From the NCBI GenBank assembly GCA_031406155.1, contig JANOGW010000006.1, forward strand, positions 14,952 to 78,951: 64,000 nt of DNA, in the 5' to 3' direction. Of the stretch, positions 60,436 through 64,000 are shown in pieces. Source of the DNA: JACMNW01 sp031406155. Its GTDB lineage: Bacteria > Pseudomonadota > Alphaproteobacteria > Rhodobacterales > Rhodobacteraceae. The notes beneath the pieces are model-generated. The model did no database searches. It was not told the origin of the DNA and was given only the letters and a program-made list of their open reading frames with translations. A program made the translations under genes and the position numbers. Every line of letters begins with the position of its first letter. Within the stretch, counting starts at the first letter, position 1.

Positions 60436-61340
60436 TGGGGGGCGCTGCGGGGCTATATGCACATCTGGCCACCGGGGCCAGCACGGTCTGCCGGGCATGG
60501 GCTGTGGTCCGCCGGGACGGCACGGTTTACGGCTTTACCGACCATGACCGTGATCTTGGGTTCGAGGGCGTAGCGTTTCTGGCAAGCTCGGGTCTAACGG
60601 CGCGGGCATTGCAGCAATCGACGGGCCTTTCGGTGGACAACACCGAGACGATGGGGGCGCTTTCTGCGGCCTCTGTCACCGAGGCGGATTTGCTGGCGGG
60701 GCGGTTTGATGGCGCGGAAGTGCGGGCCTGGCTGGTGAACTGGGCAAATATCGACGAGCGCGTCTTGCAGTTTCGCGGCACGTTTGGCGAGGTTATGCGA
60801 TCTGGCGGCGCGTTTCAGGCAGAACTACGCGGGCTGACCGAGGCGTTGAACCAGCCGCAGGGGCTGACTTATCAGCGCGGTTGTTCGGCGGTGTTGGGGG
60901 ATGCCGGGTGCCGGTTTGACCTATCGCAGCCGGGATACTTTACCGAACCGGTGGTTGAAGAGGTGATCGATCAGCGGATTTTTCGGTTTGCGAGCTTTAC
61001 TGGCTTTGATGATCGCTGGTTTGAGCGCGGGCGCTTGGTAGGGATGACCGGACATGCTGCCGGTTTGATTGGTATCGTGAAGAACGACCGCATCATCGGG
61101 TCGGGGCGAGAGGTCGAACTGTGGCAATCGCTGGGGTCGGATGTGGTCGCAGGCGACGTGATCCGGGTCGAAGCGGGCTGCGACAAACGGGCCGAGACGT
61201 GCCGGGCGAAGTTTGACAACTTCCTCAACTTCCGGGGTTTCCCGCATAATCCCGGCGAAGACTGGCTGACGTCATATCCGGTTTCGTCGCGAGCAAACCG
61301 GGGGCGCAGCCTGTTCCCCAATACTGGGGGATCTTTTTGA
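60435..61340 (+). CDS. g13: GTA gene g13, hub protein (DUF2163)
   Basis: 301 aa with cysteine-rich iron-cluster-like features (YQRGCSAVLGDAGCRFDL, then CDKRAETCRAKFDNFLNFRG). DUF2163 hub proteins sit at the tail tip and are reported to bind an iron-sulfur cluster. Overlaps g14 by one base. Confidence 0.9.
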   Translation: MGGAAGLYAHLATGASTVCRAWAVVRRDGTVYGFTDHDRDLGFEGVAFLASSGLTARALQQSTGLSVDNTETMGALSAASVTEADLLAGRFDGAEVRAWLVNWANIDERVLQFRGTFGEVMRSGGAFQAELRGLTEALNQPQGLTYQRGCSAVLGDAGCRFDLSQPGYFTEPVVEEVIDQRIFRFASFTGFDDRWFERGRLVGMTGHAAGLIGIVKNDRIIGSGREVELWQSLGSDVVAGDVIRVEAGCDKRAETCRAKFDNFLNFRGFPHNPGEDWLTSYPVSSRANRGRSLFPNTGGSF

Positions 61341-61783
61341 TGGCTGCAGCAGAGGCGGTCGTGGCCGAAGCGCGGCGTTGGATTGGCACGTCTTACGTTC
61401 ATCAAGCGGCCGTTCGGGGAGCTGGAACGGATTGTCTGGGGCTGTTGCGCGGTGTTTGGAATGCGGTTTGTGGTCCTGAACCGGAAACAGTCCCGTCGTA
61501 CACGCAAGACTGGGCGGAACCTGGCAACAATGAGGTATTGTGGCAGGCCGCTCGGCGGTGGCTGATCGAGGTGCCGGGGCACGAGGTGGCGCTGGGCGAT
61601 GTGCTGCTGTTCCGGATGCGCACAGGGTCCATCGCCAAGCATCTGGGTATCGTGTCGGGGCTTGGGCCGGAGGCCAGTTTCATCCACGCCTACACGGGGC
61701 ACGGTGTGATCGAAAGCCCGCTTTCCGCGCCTTGGGCAAGACGGGTGGCGGCACGATTTGAATTTCCCACGGGAGTGCGGTGA
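61340..61783 (+). CDS. g14: GTA gene g14, NlpC/P60 cell-wall peptidase
   Basis: 147 aa. Catalytic Cys lies in GAGTDCLGLLRGVW and the histidine in KHLGIVSG. It should cut the recipient peptidoglycan during DNA entry. Directly followed by g15. Confidence 0.9.
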   Translation: MAAAEAVVAEARRWIGTSYVHQAAVRGAGTDCLGLLRGVWNAVCGPEPETVPSYTQDWAEPGNNEVLWQAARRWLIEVPGHEVALGDVLLFRMRTGSIAKHLGIVSGLGPEASFIHAYTGHGVIESPLSAPWARRVAARFEFPTGVR

Positions 61784-63478
61784 ATGGCCACGATTTTGCT
61801 TTCAGCTGCTGGGGCGGCGCTTGGCGCTGGTTTTGGCGGCACGGTTCTTGGCTTGTCGGGCGCGGTGATCGGGCGGGCCATCGGGGCCACTCTGGGCCGC
61901 GTGATCGACCAACGCCTGATGGGGGCCGGGTCGGAGGCCATCGAAGTTGGCCGGATCGACCGCTTTCGCCTGATGGGCGCAAGCGAGGGGTCAGCGGTAC
62001 CGCAACTTTGGGGCCGGATGCGGGTGGCCGGGCAGGTGATCTGGGCAACGGAGTTTCAGGAAAACACGCGCCGGTCTGGTGGCAAGGGCGCGCCGCGCCC
62101 AAGGACCACGCAATATTCGTACTCCGTCAGCCTGGCTGTCGCGCTATGTGAGGGTGAAATCACACGGGTTGGTCGGGTATGGGCCGATGGCCTTGAAGTG
62201 GCACCGACGTCTTTGAACCTTCGGATCTACAATGGGTCTGAAACGCAGTTGCCCGATCCGAAGATATCGGCGGTTGAAGGGGCCGGCATGGCACCGGCAT
62301 ATCGCGGAATTGCCTATGTCGTGATTGAGGATCTGGAATTATCGGGCTTCGGCAACCGCGTGCCGCAGTTCACATTTGAAGTGGTGCGCCCGGCGCAGGG
62401 TGCGTTTGCGGATGACGTGGTCGATTTGCCACGCGCGGTGCGGGGGGTCGCACTGGTGCCGGGTACGGGCGAATATGCACTTGCGACAACGGCGGTACAT
62501 TATAGCCGAGGTCCCGGCGTGAATCGGTCAGCCAATGTCAACTCTGCCAGCGGCAGGACGGATTTCGCAACTTCGATTGACCAATTGCGGGCGGAGTTGC
62601 CAAATTGCGGGTCCGTGTCTCTGGTGGTGTCCTGGTTTGGCGACGATCTGCGCTGCAGTGTGTGCAACGTGCAGCCGAAGGTCGAGCAGACCATCTATGA
62701 TGGCATCGGAATGCCATGGAGGGTTTCAGGCTTAGCCCGTTCATTGGCGGTCGAGGTGCCACGCCTTGATGACAAGTCGGTGTATGGCGGATCACCTGCG
62801 GATCGGTCGGTGATCGAGGCTATTCAAGCCCTTCGATCAGAGGGGCAGGACGTGATGTTCTACCCCTTCATCTTGATGGATCAACTGCCCTTCAACGGTC
62901 TGCCAGACCCAGCGTCGGACGCATTTGACCAGCCCGTCTTGCCTTGGCGCGGGCGGATCACGCTCGCCAAAGCCCCGGGGCAGGCCGGATCAACGGACCG
63001 CACGGCCGCCGCAGAAGCGGAAGTTGCGGCTTTCTTTGGCACAGCGCAGCCTGCACATTTTTCGATCGTGTCGGGGGCCGTGCAGTATTCCGGGCCGGTT
63101 GAATGGAAGTATCGTCGCTTTGTCTTGCACTATGCCAAGTTGTGCGCAGTGGCAGGCGGCGTGGAGGCGTTCTGTATCGGCTCCGAAATGCGCGGTCTCA
63201 CGTCAATTCGCGGTGCCGGGGACAGCTTTCCCGCCGTTCAGGCCCTACGCCAACTGGCAGCGGATGTGCGCGGCATTCTGGGGCCATTGACCAAGATCAG
63301 CTACGCAGCCGACTGGACGGAATATTTCGGCTATCAGACCGGGGGGGATGTGTATTTCCACCTTGATCCGTTGTGGGCCGATCCGAACATCGACTTTATC
63401 GGCATCGACAACTCCGTGCCCCCGGTCTTACCAGACCTTACCCCACCTAATCATGGTGTCTATCCTATTGTCTTTTAG
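61784..63478 (+). pseudogene. g15: GTA gene g15, host-specificity / tail fibre protein, truncated by insertion
   Basis: Intact g15 proteins have about 1,300 residues; this frame has 564. Residues 1-543 match g15, with the N-terminal glycine-rich stretch, AVRGVALVPGTGEYALATTA and the glycosidase-like TIM-barrel domain (KISYAADWTEYFGYQTGGDV, WADPNIDFIGIDN). Homology ends at GIDN (63401-63412), where relatives continue YMPLSDWR. The last 21 residues are unrelated and the frame stops at 63478. An integrase gene follows, so the loss is best explained by insertion of a mobile element. Confidence 0.85.
63401..63423. other. Predicted left junction (attL) of an integrated element in g15
   Basis: The sequence switches here from conserved g15 codons to unrelated DNA. 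The crossover core should lie within or just after GGCATCGACAAC. The other junction lies beyond the window. Confidence 0.55.
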
Positions 63479-64000
63479 ACATAATTTCCCTGTCACGCCT
63501 TATCTGACCTGACCTGCCTGTGCGCTCCGTTAGGTCTCAGAGAAGGTCCAGACCTTGAGCAAAAAGGAGGGAAAATGTCCACAAAACTCACTCAATCGAT
63601 GGCAACTCAGCTTGCCACTAGCAGCCCGCCAGGGACCATCATCTATGACGCTGAGGTGTCTGGGCTGAGGATGGTTGTTGGAAGCAAATCGTCGTCCTGG
63701 AAGCAGGTGGGGCGCATCAACAACCAGTCTGGCCTGTATGTCACCGTCACTATTGGTCGCGTTCATGAGATGAGCCTGAAGACTGCCCGCACCCGTGCTG
63801 TGGAGATAAGGCAGCAGCTTGCCAATGGCATCGACCCACGGAGGCCCAAGTCTGTGGTGCCCACCGTGCAGGAGGCGTTGAACCACTACATCGCAATGAA
63901 CGTGGGGAACCTCCAACCCTCCACCCTGGCGGACTATCGTCGCAGCGTTGAGAAGCCCCTCAAGTCAATCCTCAAGCTGCCCATGTCTTCCGTTGATCGC
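63413..64000 (+). mobile_element. Left end of an integrase-bearing genomic island or prophage
   Basis: From about 63413 onward the DNA has no GTA homology and carries an integrase gene next to the junction, as usual for tyrosine-recombinase elements. Only the first 0.6 kb is visible, so cargo and type (prophage, island or integrative plasmid) cannot be judged. Confidence 0.75.
63575..64000 (+). CDS. Tyrosine-recombinase integrase, N-terminal part (DUF4102 type; runs off right edge)
   Basis: Translated by hand: 142 residues without a stop to the window edge. The N-terminus has the DUF4102 pattern (IYDAEVSGLRMVVG, VTIGRVHEMSLKTART, LANGIDPR), followed by the SAM-like core-binding region (TVQEALNHYIAMN, TLADYRRSVEKPL). 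The catalytic domain lies beyond the window. A very strong AGGAGGG ribosome site precedes the ATG. It reads away from the junction with g15. Confidence 0.82.
   Translation, partial: MSTKLTQSMATQLATSSPPGTIIYDAEVSGLRMVVGSKSSSWKQVGRINNQSGLYVTVTIGRVHEMSLKTARTRAVEIRQQLANGIDPRRPKSVVPTVQEALNHYIAMNVGNLQPSTLADYRRSVEKPLKSILKLPMSSVDR

Overview
The window is GC-rich, dense alphaproteobacterial DNA, most likely from the Rhodobacterales. Three things point there: a Rhodobacter-capsulatus-type gene transfer agent (GTA) cluster, an alphaproteobacterial LexA box (GAAC-N7-GAAC) in front of imuA-imuB-dnaE2, and a rhizobial/rhodobacterial-type glpVSTPQU glycerol transporter. No species call is attempted and no rRNA or tRNA gene was recognised.

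Layout. (1) 1-13,930: a sugar-catabolic locus. A methylthioribose-kinase gene running off the left edge and a SorC-type regulator face a long divergent operon: FGGY kinase, acetoin-dehydrogenase-like E1alpha, E1beta and E2/hydrolase, a ribose/AI-2-class ABC importer, and DhaK/DhaL. A convergent aldo/keto reductase follows. The divergent promoter region has a clean inverted repeat and six tandem 16-bp repeats. (2) 14,053-17,368: oxyR and katG, divergent. (3) 17,447-19,246: an RTX-repeat secreted protein. (4) 19,446-24,889: the SOS mutagenesis cassette imuA-imuB-dnaE2 behind a perfect LexA box. (5) 24,890-33,305: a mosaic palindromic repeat, an amidohydrolase, a DUF4202 protein, then inositol catabolism (iolB, iolD, iolC in one direction; an RpiR-type regulator; iolG in the other) with three matching operator palindromes. 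(6) 33,599-39,584: an ABC transporter matching glpVSTPQU. (7) 39,668-44,385: an orphan BlaI/M56-peptidase pair, a LOG-family protein, dapD and small conserved proteins. (8) 44,677-48,973: fabG, acpP, fabF and mltG, with a broken acetyltransferase gene between acpP and fabF. (9) 49,002-51,306: a TetR regulator, an amber-interrupted Tat-exported protein and a DUF1127-like protein. (10) 51,395-63,478: GTA genes g1 to g15 in canonical order. (11) 63,413-64,000: the start of an integrase-bearing element.

The most notable region is the GTA. Its g15 gene loses homology in mid-domain at 63,412, and 160 bp later a DUF4102-type integrase begins, so a mobile element appears to have inserted into the GTA host-specificity gene. 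g11 also has a one-base frameshift, and a stem-loop terminator lies between g2 and g3. The GTA leader combines a strong-looking promoter with a terminator hairpin before g1. The second point of interest is the left-hand operon. A sugar kinase, an acetoin-cleaving-type TPP enzyme, an AI-2/ribose-class importer, triose-kinase subunits and a neighbouring methylthioribose kinase together suggest catabolism of a 1-deoxy- or 5-deoxy-sugar or an AI-2-like diketone; this is inference.

Four genes between 45.9 and 63.5 kb are broken (acetyltransferase, Tat protein, g11, g15), so base-level confirmation is desirable there. No gene-free stretch exceeds about 300 bp; the longest (33,306-33,598 and 44,386-44,676) hold little beyond a possible -35 box in the first.
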